Below, piece after piece: positions 21,906-33,041 of a stretch of 64,000 nt of DNA (positions within the stretch are counted from its first letter, which is position 1; the number at the start of each line of letters is the position of its first letter). A program made the position numbers and the translations under genes. The DNA comes from Branchinecta lynchi (taxonomy: Eukaryota; Arthropoda; Branchiopoda; Anostraca; Branchinectidae). The notes beneath the pieces are model-generated. The model did no database searches, had not been told where the DNA came from, and worked only from the letters and a program-made list of their open reading frames with translations. The stretch spans positions 13,539,225-13,603,224 of the forward strand of contig JAKZAP010000010.1 of the NCBI GenBank assembly GCA_023053575.1, read 5' to 3'.

Positions 21906-22072
21906 CATTAGTTTTGCTTATTAAATTGCTGAAAGTAATCGGAAGACAAATCAACTTGCAGACGCTAATGACGTCATGGCGAACACGCCAATGAACAGTC
22001 TATTCTGCTCTAGAAAAATATTTATGAGAATAGAGGAAGAAAGAGAAATGAATTTCATAATATTCCTGAGCA

Positions 22073-23321
22073 GAGGCGTAACTTATCAAAATGTGTGAGG
22101 GGAGGCGAGGTATTTACCGACTGGTTTGTCATTTTTACCGACTGGCAGAAGAAAATACTGTTTTGAAGAAATCGGCTGTTAAGAAAAATCGACAGTTTTG
22201 AAAAAAATCGACAGTTTTTAGGAGAAAATTGACTGTTTTATGAAACAAGACCAAAGGTGTCGATGGGATCCCACAAATCTAAGATTTGATCCAGACAATT
22301 CGGTCTTGTCTTCGCCAGGCTAATCATCAGAGAAAACCGAGTTCAGATATTCTATCTACCTGTCTATACCTCTATAAGCCATATTTATTTTGACGATATT
22401 GACCGAAACTTCCTGCTTTACTACTGCCAAATTTGCGGTTTCGCCCGAATTCCGAGCGAACTACTAGTCCAGCAAAAAAAGAAAAATTCAGAAACGAAGC
22501 CGGCGTATCTCCTTATCTTATAAAGAAATCTAATCAACTTTAAATAAATTTTTGACTTAAAAAAAATGCGGGTACAACCGGGATCCGGACTAATTATATG
22601 TCCTGGTAAAAAATGATCATTATATACAGATTCAGCGTCTCTTCTTACCCCTAAATATATCATCTAATCAACTTCAGATAAAGCTTTTACTGTTAACATA
22701 TTTTCCGGTTTTGGCCGGATTACAGGCGAACTAGTTGTCCGGCGAGAAAATGGTTTTCACTATCGGCTTCAGCATGTCTTCTTACCCATAAATTAAACAT
22801 TTAATCAACTTCAAAAGAAACTGTTACTTTTAACCAATTTTCCGGTTTTGGCCGGATTCCGGACGAACTGCTTGTCTGGCGAGAAAATGGTTTTCACCAT
22901 CGTGCTCAGCATGTCTTCTTACCCCATAATCGACTATCACATTACCTGTTTAAAAATCTTTTGTTTGTCCCTTAAATTGAACCCCCACCCCCAAATATAG
23001 GGCTACAGAGCCCATCTACGAACTCGACCTTACCCTTGACCCAAAAAATCCTCATACCAAGTTTCATCAAAATATCTCATTCCCTTCGGGAGTTATCGTG
23101 CTTACAGACGGACGGACGGACAAATTTGCGATGTCATAGGTATCCCTCCACTTACGTTTTGGGATCCCAAAAATTGGATATTTTTAAGAAAAATAGACTG
23201 TTTTGGGGGAAAATCGACTATTTTTCAGAAAAATTGCGGCGATTCGTGCCGACTCATTTTTTTGCGACTAGCCGACAACATTGGGAGGGTGTCCTCCATC
23301 CCCCCATACTTGATGCCTCTG
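22073..23321. mobile_element. CAGAGGCG-end element interrupted by a GGGATCCC element
   Basis: The left end is CAGAGGCGTAACTTATCAAA and the right end is ACTTGATGCCTCTG. The arms carry stuttering GAAAAATCGACTGTTTT units. At about 22247-23176 the body is interrupted by a complete minus-strand GGGATCCC-family element. Confidence 0.65.
22247..23176 (-). repeat. GGGATCCC-family element, complete
   Basis: On the minus strand it runs from TTTTGGGATCCCAAAACGTA, then GTCCGTCCGTC, through ~134-bp units (GTCCGGCGAGAAAATGG seen on plus) to TGGGATCCCATCGACACC near 22260. The length is about 930 bp. No common ORF. Confidence 0.75.
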
Positions 23322-23944
23322 TTCCTACGGTTGTTTCGCGTGGGACTTTATTAGGGAACCTGCATAGCCTACTCTTCTAGTATGATTGAAAACTATTTAA
23401 TCTTCAAATCTGGGGGAAATTCCTGATGGGGTTTTGAGGGTGGAGGTTAGGCTAGGTCTTGAAGAGGGTCCTTGGGACCTAGTGAAGAGCGTGACAAAAT
23501 TGTCTTAAGACCGGCGGGCCTGGCCTTATTCTCCACTCTCTAACTCTCTTCGACAAGAACTGTTGTTCTGGCTTGGATCAAAGCTATTAGTGCGATGTAT
23601 TTTCCTGGAACCTTTCTCTGCTGAAAATATCGGGGAGGGTATTGTTTTATCGTAGAGGATACGGAAAATGGTAACCTTTGGTAACTTGTTTAATAGCTTT
23701 TGTTCTCCATTCTAACCTTTCCGGTATTATTTGGTATTCTGAGACGAAAAGATTTAACGTATTAGGACTTTCTTATCAAATATTCCTCGTGGTTACAAGA
23801 ATTCCCGCGTAACTGCGAAGTTTTTACCATCTGACCTTGTGCGAGGTTATCGTCAATTGCCCAGGACCTATACGTGTCTGCCCTTGACCATTTTTCTGCT
23901 TTCCATCTGTGAAGAGGATTTTTTAGACCCAACCCTTTTTTTTC
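23322..23944. other. COG8 intron 1, unassigned part
   Basis: No coding sequence. The block TATTTAATCTTCAAATCTGG near 23393 resembles GTATTTAGTCTTCAAATCTA near 25608, so it is probably repeat DNA. Confidence 0.4.
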
Positions 23945-23946
23945 TG

Positions 23947-24960
23947 TGTGTGTTTTGGGATCCCAAAACGTAAGTGGAGGGATACCTATGACATCGCAAA
24001 AGTTGTACGTCTGTCTGTGAGCACGGTAACTCTCAAAGGGAATGATGTATTTTGATGAAACTTGGCGTGAAGACCATTTTGGTCAAGGGAAAGGTCGAGT
24101 TCGTAGATGGACTCTTTAGCCCTAGATTTAGGGATGAGGGAGGGGGTTCAAGGGACATGCAAAAATTATTTGTAAACAGCTAATGATATCTCATTAAAGG
24201 GTTAAAGGGTACGTTAGAGGTACGAAGACATGCTGAACACGGATTGTGAAAACCATTTTCTCGCCGGACAAGTGGTTCCCCAGAATCCGGCCAAAATCGG
24301 AAAGTTTGTTAAAAGTAAAAGTTTTATTTGAAGTTGATTAGATGTTCGCTTTAAAGGTAAAGACATGCTGAACACTTATGTGAAAATCATTTTCTATCTG
24401 GACAAGTAGTTCGCCCGGAATCAGGCCAAAACCGGTAAATTTGTTAAAAGCAAAAGTTGTATTTGTAGTTGGATGTCGGATTTAGGGGTAAGAAGAGGTG
24501 CTGAATCCTTATATAATAATCATTTTTTACCCGGACATATATTTCGCTCGGAATCCAGCTGAAACCGGAAAATTTGTTATAAGTTAAATTTGTATTTGAA
24601 GTTGATTAAATGTTAGATACAGGGGTAAGGAGATCCGCTGTATCCGTTTTTGAGTTTTGTTTTTTCGCCGGACAAGTAGTTCCGGAATTCCGCCGGACCA
24701 GAAAATTGACAGAATAAGGCAGGAAGTTTCGATCGGTTTCGTCAAAATAGATATGACTTATAGGGCTAACACACATGCTGAATAACTTCGTTTTCTCAGA
24801 TGATTAGCTACTTGGCCTTAATCTGTTTCTAAGATTTAATAGTAAAAATGTTCAAGAAGTCTGGTGAAGACTTGATCTGTCGAAGACAAGACCCAATTGT
24901 CTGGATCATATATTGAATTTTTGGGATCCCATCGAAACCTTTGGTCTTGTTCTTTATCTT
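23947..24960 (+). repeat. GGGATCCC-family element, complete
   Basis: It starts TTTTGGGATCCCAAAACGTA (23949) and ends TTTTTGGGATCCCATCGAAA (24917) plus CTTTGGTCTTGTTC. Four tandem units begin at about 24266, 24400, 24533 and 24670, that is every 133-137 bp. Confidence 0.78.
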
Positions 24961-25014
24961 GTGCATTTACTGCATTACTGAAAGGGACACTACGTGGGCA
25001 CCGCAGGCCACATA

Positions 25015-25510
25015 TTTATCCTGCCGTCTAATATTAGCAATTCTAACTGTGGGGAGTCGTCTCTTCCTGGCTTTACGAATCTGACTTGTGAGAGGGAAAT
25101 GAGGAAGCTTCGGGAAATTGGATCTTACTTATTTAATCCCCTCCCAGTGTTACAGCCGAGAGTCTGGAATTCTGGAAATCTGTAAAGGAATGCCAGACCA
25201 GGCCCGTATCTAGGAATTTTTGTCGGGGGGGGGGGGGTTGCCTTTCTGGGTTTTTTTGCCTGCAGGTCGGACAAAAAAGACATAGATAAGAAAAAGCCTA
25301 TAAAAATGACCATTTTTGTATGTTTCGGGGGGGGGGGGTCAACCCGCTAGCCCCCCCCTGGATACGGCCTTGTACCAGACCCACTCGTAATTGTGCCGAT
25401 TAGACTAGAATCCACGAAAGTGCAAAAAATGATGTTTGCAGAATAGGTGATGTCCTATTTAGGATGAGGAGATTCAGACTCGACGGGAAGACGTAGACAA
25501 AGGGCAAAAG
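25015..25510 (+). repeat. Dispersed repeat, copy 2, interrupted
   Basis: This is the same family as 21576-21905, split at 25199-25372 by a hAT-like MITE. Confidence 0.65.
25199..25372. mobile_element. hAT-like MITE with 8-bp target duplication
   Basis: The ends CAGGCCCGTATCTAGG and CTGGATACGGCCTTG are inverted. The flanks TGCCAGAC (25191-25198) and TACCAGAC (25373-25380) are an 8-bp duplication with one mismatch. The uninterrupted copy near 21750 reads TACCAGACGCACTCG. Inside are two poly-G runs and no ORF. Confidence 0.82.
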
Positions 25511-25519
25511 AAAGCTGGA

Positions 25520-26100
25520 GGAGTGAGCCGTGGATGATTTTCACAATATGTCAGAGTTGATTTGCGCGGGCATGGGTAGGCTACTAGTTTAGCCTGGAAA
25601 AAAAAAGTATTTAGTCTTCAAATCTATTGGAGAGAAACCGGTGGTGGTAATCTCAAATTCTTGGTTTTTTCCTGCAATAAACAGGTTGCATTAGGGTGCA
25701 TAATAACATTAAGGTAGACGATTAAAAAACGAAATTTTCATCCAAAACAGATAAACAGGCACAATGTCCATGGAAAATAAATAATATGGCCAAAGTCTCG
25801 TCTCAAAATCGTACAAAAAAGATCTGTCAGCGGAGGAAAATAGCAGCTTTTTGGAACTGCCCTGTTGCGACCATATGGCCACCCGCTATTGGCAAAGGAC
25901 AGGTCGAGTCTCTGATCTGAAGAAGTGAGCATACAATTGGGGCTGAATCGCGTTGTAGGCGAGGTTGTAGGCTTAATAGTCATTCCTCAGACGCAAGTGC
26001 TCCGTGCTGAGCTGTAGGTAGCAATTTACTGCGAGAAAATAGGTGTTCGTCTAGGTATGTCTTTTCCTTGGTTATCATAAGAGCTTTGTCTTCGTGCCAA
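25520..26100. other. COG8 intron 1, unassigned part
   Basis: No coding sequence or repeat recognised. Confidence 0.4.
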
Positions 26101-26127
26101 TAGTCAGCAACGTGAGGGAAGTGGTCG

Positions 26128-26480
26128 AACCTTTAATAATAATAATAACGCTTGCTTATTCAGCCAAAAGGCCATACAAGATTTAATACACGTTACACTT
26201 CACAAATAAACTATTACACCTCTAGAAATACTATGCTACGTAAACTAAGCTAAACTTTCATTCCTGAGACTAAATCCCTTAATCACATATCTACAAACAT
26301 CTACGATACATTTGGGGTTCGTAGATTTCAGGATACGGGGAAGCGACACCAACCAACCCCTAGCAAATGTTGCCCTCTTGAAAGATCGCTAGAAGGATAG
26401 AAGTTTCTTGATGCCTTTTTAAGAGAAACGAATTACGAAAGATATCTTAGTCTGCAGTGGCAAACCTCAAGCAAATCACT
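26128..26480 (-). mobile_element. Probable LINE 3' end (tail only)
   Basis: AATAATAATAATAACGCTTG at the left, followed by TTCAGCCAAAAGGCCATACA, looks like the (TTA)n tail and 3' UTR of a minus-strand LINE. No reverse transcriptase residues remain. Confidence 0.35.
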
Positions 26481-26484
26481 TTAG

Positions 26485-26693
26485 GTATCGTTCACTTTAC
26501 TTCGGGGCGGAGCTAACTGCAGCTTTAACGATCGTTAACTATTCCCAGTTCTACAGTTGTTAACTATTCACCGACCATCGTTACAAAATAGTTAACAAAA
26601 TTGTAGGTGGGCGGAGCTTAAATTTCGAAATCAGAAACGTGGAACGCAAAAAGTTAACAACTGTTAACAATTTGTTAACGATCGTTAAGTTCC
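26485..26693. mobile_element. GTTAAC-rich MITE, copy 1
   Basis: Shared with 63769-64000: TTTACTTCGGGGCGGAGCTA, TTAACGATCGTTAACT, GTAGGTGGGCGGAGCTTAAA, GAAACGTGGAACGCAAAAAG. The ends carry self-complementary TTAACGATCGTTAA and GTTAACAACTGTTAAC motifs. Confidence 0.65.
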
Positions 26694-27769
26694 GGAACGC
26701 AACCTTAAAGTTTTCCGAGATTATTCTGAATTACTGAAAAAACAAGAGCTGAAAGCTCATGGCACTTGTAAGAACAGTTAGCATGTTTGTCAGATCGGTT
26801 TGCAGTTGTCAAGGCTGCATCGCTCTCGCGAAATTCATTTCATCAGAAAATCGGCTTGATCTACTAGTTTGAAATGGTTATTCCACTCACTGATAACTGT
26901 TTCTCCCACAACGATGATCGGATGGGGGGAGGGACTATTTTTAAGCCAATCTGACAGAGTCCCTAACATGCCTGCCAAGTTTCATGGTCATAGCACAGAC
27001 TGCCAAGTTTCATGGTCGTAGCACATTTGGAAGTACCCCAGCTCGTGATGACCAGAATTGTGGAACATCCTCTCTAACTCCCCCAAACTGTGACAAGATC
27101 CGGTTCTGTTTTGTCAGTATTGTCTCGTATTGTCTATACGGCTTATGATTGTTCTCTCCACCGATTCCAATCCCGATCCCTCGACCCTAAGCCTTTCAAA
27201 AGATTTCCGGTACCCCCTCTACCCCCACCCCCAGTTATCGGATTCGGGCCAGATTTGAAATTGAAAATCTGAGACATTTGTTCTTCACACTTGTCAAGTT
27301 TCGTGCATGTCCAATTACCCGTTCCAAAGTTATGTATGATTCTAGTTTCCGGATTCCCCATCCCTCCACTCCTCCCGCGATGGCTGGATCGGGGAAGTGA
27401 TTATTTCCAAGTTAACCTGGTCGGTTCCCTCATATGGCTTCCAAGTTTTATTGTCCTAGCTTATGTGGAAGCGTTTCAGGAAATTCCCGGTGCCCCCCTC
27501 CAGCCCCCCCCTACAGGTATCGAATCTGGTCCGGATTTGAAACTGAATATCCGAAACACTTGTTCTTGACATATGTCAAGTTTCACGCATGTCCAGTTAC
27601 CCTCTCCAAAGTTATGCATGTTAGTAGTTTTCGGATTTCTAATCCCTCCATTCCCTTCACTATGATCGGATCTGGAAAGTGATTATTTCCAAGTTTATCT
27701 GGTCGGTTCCCTGATATGCCTGCCCAGTTTCATTGTCCTAGCTTATGTGTAAGTGTTTCACGAGATTTG

Positions 27770-28010
27770 TTTAGTTTAAGTTTAGTTAGCATCAGAGCAA
27801 AATAGGTCTAGTTATAGCTCTTAGTTAAAATAGCTCTAGTTATTTTGGTCTGGTTAGCATTTACTTAAGTCTTACTTTAAACCATATCTGTTCCCCCATC
27901 CGCTTCTACAAATATCAGGTCGCAGCGCAGTGGTAGAGCACTGGCACTACGACACAGAGGTCCGCGGATCGATACCGCTTTCGGCAGCGCTCTTTTTGCT
28001 TCTTTTTGCT
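27770..28010 (+). mobile_element. Probable SINE with tRNA-like head
   Basis: A block unrelated to the surrounding element, with GTTTAGTTTAAGTTTAGTTA and a tRNA-like part at 27918-27992. It interrupts the tandem units of copy A. No target duplication identified. Confidence 0.4.
27918..27992 (+). tRNA. tRNA-like sequence, probably SINE or pseudogene
   Basis: It contains an A-box-like GCGCAGTGGTAGAGC and a B-box-like GGATCGATACC. The T arm GCGG/CCGC is intact. The anticodon arm (CTGGC ... CACAG around ACTACGA, nominal anticodon TAC) has two mispairs and the acceptor stem does not close. The T-rich tract just after could act as a Pol III stop. It is not convincing as a functional tRNA. Confidence 0.4.
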
Positions 28011-28149
28011 CCCCCTTTGCAACCGTTGTTCCTAGTTTCCGGACTCCCGGATCCGGGGAAAGTCGGATTGGGGAAGTGATTATTTGTAAGTTAATCTGGC
28101 CGGGTCCCTGATACGCCTGCCAATTTTCGTTGTTCTAGCACCCCCTAAT

Positions 28150-28332
28150 CTATATCAACCCCTACTAAGGTTCAACAACATTTTACTACCAACCCCTTCG
28201 ACCTTCGATTCCTCTAGCTCTCTCCTAAGCAAAAAATTACTCATCCACAAGCAGAGCTATACTAGTATGAAGAAAGAATGACTCATACATGCGCAGAGCT
28301 ATACTAGTGTGAAGAAAGGGGTAGGGGTTTGA
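28150..28332. repeat. Small element with CAACCCCTAC ends
   Basis: CAACCCCTACTAAGG at the left is mirrored by GGGGTAGGGGTTTG at the right. Inside is a direct repeat of GCAGAGCTATACTAGT followed by TGAAGAAAG (28250 and 28300). Confidence 0.4.
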
Positions 28333-28695
28333 CAAAAACTAGAAAAAGCGTTTCAGGAGATTTCGGGTTTCCCCCTCCAGCCCCCCTCCCAGTTATCGGA
28401 TCCGATCTGAATTTGACAATGAACATCCAAGACATTTGTTCTTGATACCTGTCAAGTTTGATGCACGCTCGATTATCCGTTCCAAAGTTATGAATGTTAC
28501 TAATTTCCGGATCTTGCCACTCTCCCATTGATGGCCGGATCGGGGAAGTGATTATTTCCAAGTTAATCGGATTGGGTCCCTGGTGCCAAGTTTTATCGTC
28601 CTAGGTGATGTGGAAGTGCCCAAACTAGCAAAATGTGGACAGACAGACAGACATTACGATCGCTATATGGCACTTGAGTAAGCTCAAGTGCCATA

Positions 28696-29041
28696 CAAAG
28701 TAGTGAGCTATTAAAATACGACCATTGGCATATGGCAGCTTATTCTTCAGCAAACCGGTGGAAAACGGAGAAATTAAATGAAGTTCTTCAGTTTGACTCT
28801 AATATCGGTCGGAACGGGGGAGGGAACGGGTTCACTGCAGGTGTGAAAGAGGAAGCTTAAATAGAGAGAGAGAGAGGAAGGTTTATTTACACAACAATCG
28901 TTGCTCAGTGGCTAATTTTATGTTTTACTACAAAACATGTTATTATACACTATTATACAAGGGCGTAAAAAAGGGCACGCACGAGTTCTGGTAGTGATTT
29001 GTCCGAGCACGAAGGCACGCGGCTTCTGGGGGTAAAATGTT
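28696..29041. other. COG8 intron 1, unassigned part
   Basis: No coding sequence. A (GA)n tract lies at about 28862-28877. Confidence 0.4.
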
Positions 29042-29346
29042 GAGCGTGTTCCATCCTACTTACCGTAGTTACTACGCATGACGTCACAAATTCTGGCTTT
29101 TTGCCGTCAAGGCTGGAACGATTTTTCTATTTTCGAGCAGGATCTCACGCCAGGGGCGAATCCGACCAATCACGTTACAGAGATGCGTAGTTACTACGCT
29201 TACTACGCTCCCGAGCATGGTAAGCAAATAGTAACTATTAGTTACTATTCCGACAAGGTTGGAACGGTCAGCGTAGTAACTTTTCGTGAGGATGGAACGG
29301 AAATAGTAACTAATAGTTACTATTTGTGGAAGGGTGGAACACGCTC
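29042..29346. mobile_element. GAGCGTGTTCC MITE, copy 1
   Basis: The ends GAGCGTGTTCCATCCT and AGGGTGGAACACGCTC are inverted. Internal motifs are TGACGTCA, GGTAAGCAAATAGTAAC and repeated TAGTAACTATTAGTTACTA palindromes. Other copies are at 38062 and 53762, with a partial one at 35268. ORFs over it are not genes. Confidence 0.78.
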
Positions 29347-32300
29347 GTCATGGTGAGCAGGGTTAGACAGCAGCATTTTGCCAAACCTCAGGATAAGGTC
29401 ACCCAACCGGAGTTCTAGACTTTGCAGTTCAAGGGTTGCGAGAGCATCTTGGTAGGAAATGTCTCTATTACTTACGATGATCCTGGTTGCCCCTTTTCTG
29501 TTGCGATACCTGCATTAAATATGCAGGATCCTGCATTATTTACTTTTCTCTTACTACGCTATGTTACTCCAAGCTGTACAGATTATGGGGAACAACATCT
29601 CTTAATTTGTCGGTTCGGCCGTAAAAGCCTCGGTGTGAAGTGGGTACGAAAGAAGTTTGTTCGGTCTGAAGTTTTCATTGTCAGGCAGAAGGGACCTTAC
29701 TGCGGATAAATCTTATCTCTTGTGCGGCTAGACAGATAGCGAGCGATTACTGCAGTATTTTGTCAACCGGAGAACTTGGTGGTTTTCTGCCGCATTGGCT
29801 TTCTGATGCGGTTATTCGACGGAAAGCCACACCAGTAATAAAACTCGCTCGCTAAACACTTAAAATGAATGATTACAGCCCTTTTTTTCTATTCTTATGT
29901 GGATGTTATTCATCTAAAAGTACGCGAGAGAGTACATTCAACTGCGAAAAATGGCCCCGTCGTTCAGCATTGAGCAAATAATAAAACAAATAATTGTCAA
30001 CTGGATAACTTATTACGGTTTCCTACCGCAACGGGATAAAGGATCTGTAGTTACTAGAAAGCAGTACCAGTGATAAATATCGCTCACTAAACACTAAAAA
30101 TAAACAAATAAATGCTTACAACCTTTCCGTTGTGTTCCTCCCCCCCCCCCTAGAGTTCTATCGACAATGATAACTTGTTCCGTTGTTCAGAAAATAATAA
30201 AACGAATGATCTTAGTTTTGCTTAAACCGCATGGTGATAAAGGATATGCGACCGATAGACAAAGCCTTAGGCAAAAATGTTGTTTTCTACCACTCAGTTT
30301 TGTCGAAAAGTACAGAATGACCCCTCCTGTAAAATACACACGATACACACTTGTTCCAAAGCCTTAAAGCACAATGCACACTTCTAATGGTTTACTTTGT
30401 ATTAAATGCTTCACAAATAAACATTTCCGGCTTCCTTTAGAAGGCGCTACGAAAATCGGCCGTTTTCTTGTTATCCCTTGTCTTTTACCTCTCTGGCATT
30501 TCGGCGATCCAAATCTTAGGAGCTGGGATATCGTGGCAGGAAATTCAAAAGATCCCAGCAATGCTTGATAGAAAAGGATATATTTGAGATGTCACCAAAG
30601 TCAAGCCGCAGATGCAGTTTACCTGATTGTTCTAGTGTTTCATCAGAACTTCCATGGCTTAAAGTGCCTATTATAAGTTTTTCTTTGTAGAATGGTGTTG
30701 TGAAGCTTGATTAGCTTGTTTTATAAAATGTACCAGAATATGAAATAAGCTTATAAAAAATAACATAGCTACAAAAATAATTCAAAAACAAATAACCTAT
30801 TCAAATCCGAATTATACAAGCTGATTTATGCATAAAGTAAAGATCTACTAAGTATTATAAGAAACATCACTTTTATCTTTGTCCAAGCTATTAAATTGAG
30901 CATGTACTGGCCCAAAAATTACGCTTTGAAATGTCACAGAGAAGAAACTGTTGAAAAAGCTGCTGATCTAGGAGTAAGTATTGTTCCTAGGTTGTTACAG
31001 AGTGGGATTGGGGTAGTTTGATGTGCCCATTCAACTTTAAAAGTGCGAAAGGGCCCTTACCCTGAAATGCGCACAATCTTGAACACTGTTTCCATCCTTA
31101 TTTGAACCTTGAGCGAGTAATAAACCAAGTAAGACCCGCGAGGATGCCGCTTTGGCTCTGTGCTGGGACATCTGACAGTTTGTCAATCACACATGGAGAA
31201 ATCACACGAATACAGCGGCGAGGTGTATTGTGTCTTATTTGTGTGCATACCTAGGTATATAAAACCCTTCTAAGCCAAACAATGTGACACCTCTAATCTG
31301 GGAAAGGGATAGCCCTTTTAAGGCTGAAGTAGAGCCGACAACACCCAGGTATAGCCCGTTTTCACTGGGTGAGAATTATTATTTGGGGAGAGGGGGGCAG
31401 GTCCTCCATAGTCTAGACGGATCTGCAAACCTCGCTATTGAAATTTAAACTACCTGAAAGAAATATTCAGGGTTATTACACTTATACGCTTCTTCTGTCA
31501 AAAACTCCCGCAGCTGCACTCTTGCAATCATTGAAACCGATGTTAGTGTTTGGTCGTTCGTAATTTTTGGTCGTTCCGAACCCACTTACGTCGTCGATGA
31601 TTTTTATTTAGGTAGTTTAAGATTGGCTCTACCATGTCGAAAAAGAATGTCCGTAATTGATACAATAGTTTGAAAGTTACAAATTTGTTTCTGTGAAAAC
31701 AGCACCAGGAGCAGGTCCGGACAAAAACACCAGGGGCAGGTTCGCACAGGAAAGAAAGAGAAGCCGAAGGTAAAAAAAAGAGAAAACAAATAAAAGACGT
31801 AAAATCGGACCAGGGAAGGAAAAAAGTCAGCAAAAAGATTCAGAAAGTCTTTACGACCCATTCGGAGGAAAACGAGTCATATTCTAAACCAGCGGTAACA
31901 GCATGTCCGGATGATAAGAACAGATGTTGATAACGTGACGGTATACTTGTAAAGATTTCCCAAACGGAAGCAAACTAACGAAACGGAACTGAGGTAACCA
32001 AAGCAAATAAAAAATGTGTATACACAGTCTGGGGGCAGGTCCGGACAAAAATCAGCTAATAGGAAAACGGAATTTGCAAAGAAAATGTTGCAGGTAACAA
32101 CATTCTACAAAGTAACAACAACAGCTAAGACATAATTCGAGACAGTCAGGAAAAAATAGAATCAACAGAACCTAAAACGAAATCTTGGTATTCAAAAAAG
32201 CAAAAAAGTAACGAACCTGCCCCCTTCTCCCCTTATGCCTGTCTTCCTATGACCGAAAGATGCAACAGAATCCAACAGAACAGTCCAGTCCAACAACAGA

Positions 32301-32350
32301 ATAGTCCCAAGTGAAGGGTGGTGGTTGGAAGCTGGAAATCGGACCATTAA
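29347..32350. other. COG8 intron 1, unassigned part
   Basis: No coding sequence recognised. A weak, diverged tandem duplication of ~240 bp spans about 29720-30400 (CGCTCGCTAAACACT at 29845 and CGCTCACTAAACACT at 30083; AATAATAAAAC in each unit). A stretch near 31690-31750 repeats CAGGAGCAGGTCCGGAC and CAGGGGCAGGTTCGCAC, and GGGGCAGGTCCGGAC recurs at 32032. Confidence 0.4.
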
Positions 32351-32354
32351 TAAC

Positions 32355-32523
32355 CACTGTAAAAAGTTTCTCCGTATGAACATTAAAGTTAAATGCAGTA
32401 TTTGCTACTCGGATTCATCTTATCTCTATTTGGTCTAATTTTATCTGCGTAGAGATAACAATAATCTGAGTAGCAAATGCTGCAATTAACTTTAATCTTT
32501 ATACGGAAAAACTGTTTACAGTG
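32355..32523. mobile_element. Short MITE with ~60-bp TIRs
   Basis: The left half (CACTGTAAAAAGTTTCTCCG, AACATTAAAGTTAAATGCAG, TATTTGCTACTC) is mirrored by the right half (GAGTAGCAAATGCTGC, TTAACTTTAAT, CGGAAAAACTGTTTACAGTG). It is 169 bp, almost a pure hairpin. A right half-copy is at about 49160-49225. Confidence 0.75.
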
Positions 32524-32765
32524 TAGCCATTCCTCAACACTTGGTGTAGTCAATATTCTTTCTGATACCGCAAGTTCATTCATCTTTCAGCACTTCTGAA
32601 TATTATGCTGATTTTAATGGTCGAACACGTGGCAAACGGTCGGGCGCCGGGCACTGCATGTACACCAACATTGGGAGGGGGCAAGCCCTCGAGCATTTAA
32701 GTCTAAAAAGTCTACGAGTCTACAAATAAAGTTGATTTAACATCATTGTATATTTTCCTTTTTAG

Positions 32766-33041
32766 CTGAACAGTCTGAAAGAATCCAGCGAGCAGCTCGC
32801 TTCCGGCCTGGCAACATTGTCAGAACAATGCGGGCATTTCTCTCGGAAGTCGATGAGCTTAGAAGGCCGTAGGCGTCTTACATCTCTTGCCTTAGCGAAA
32901 CATCCAGAGGTGATGGAAATCCTGGAAATTCCAAGGCTCATGGTGAACTGCGTCCGTCAGGGCTCCTACGAGGAAGCATTGCAGTTGGCAGCGGACGTGA
33001 AGCGAATGGAAATGAAAATTGGACACATTCCAGTCATCCAG
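32766..33041 (+). CDS. COG8 exon 2
   Basis: Acceptor CCTTTTTAG, donor CAG|GTTTGG, phase 0, 92 codons. It encodes LNSLKESSEQLASGLATLSE, then QCGHFSRKSMSLEGRRRLTS, then the highly conserved EILEIPRLM and a YEEALQLAADVKR helix, ending GHIPVIQ. The EILEIP(R/Q)LM block followed by EEAL(E/Q)LA is diagnostic for COG8. The intron on either side exceeds 12 kb. Confidence 0.95.

Larger units (their letters stand above)
26741..28695 (+). repeat. TATGGCACTTG-end element, copy A
   Basis: It starts AACAAGAGCTGAAAGCTCAT and ends with a hairpin TATGGCACTTGAG-TAAG-CTCAAGTGCCATA (13-pair stem, 4-base loop) preceded by GGACAGACAGACAGAC. Inside are tandem units with the sequence CCAAGTTTCATGGTC, TTCCGGATTCCCC and GATCGGGGAAGTGATTATTT. 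It is interrupted near 27770-28020 by a tRNA-like insert and near 28150-28330 by another small element. Confidence 0.7.

Noticed and set aside
27918..27992. Functional tRNA gene
   Set aside because: Anticodon arm has mispairs and the acceptor stem does not close; better explained as SINE head or pseudogene.
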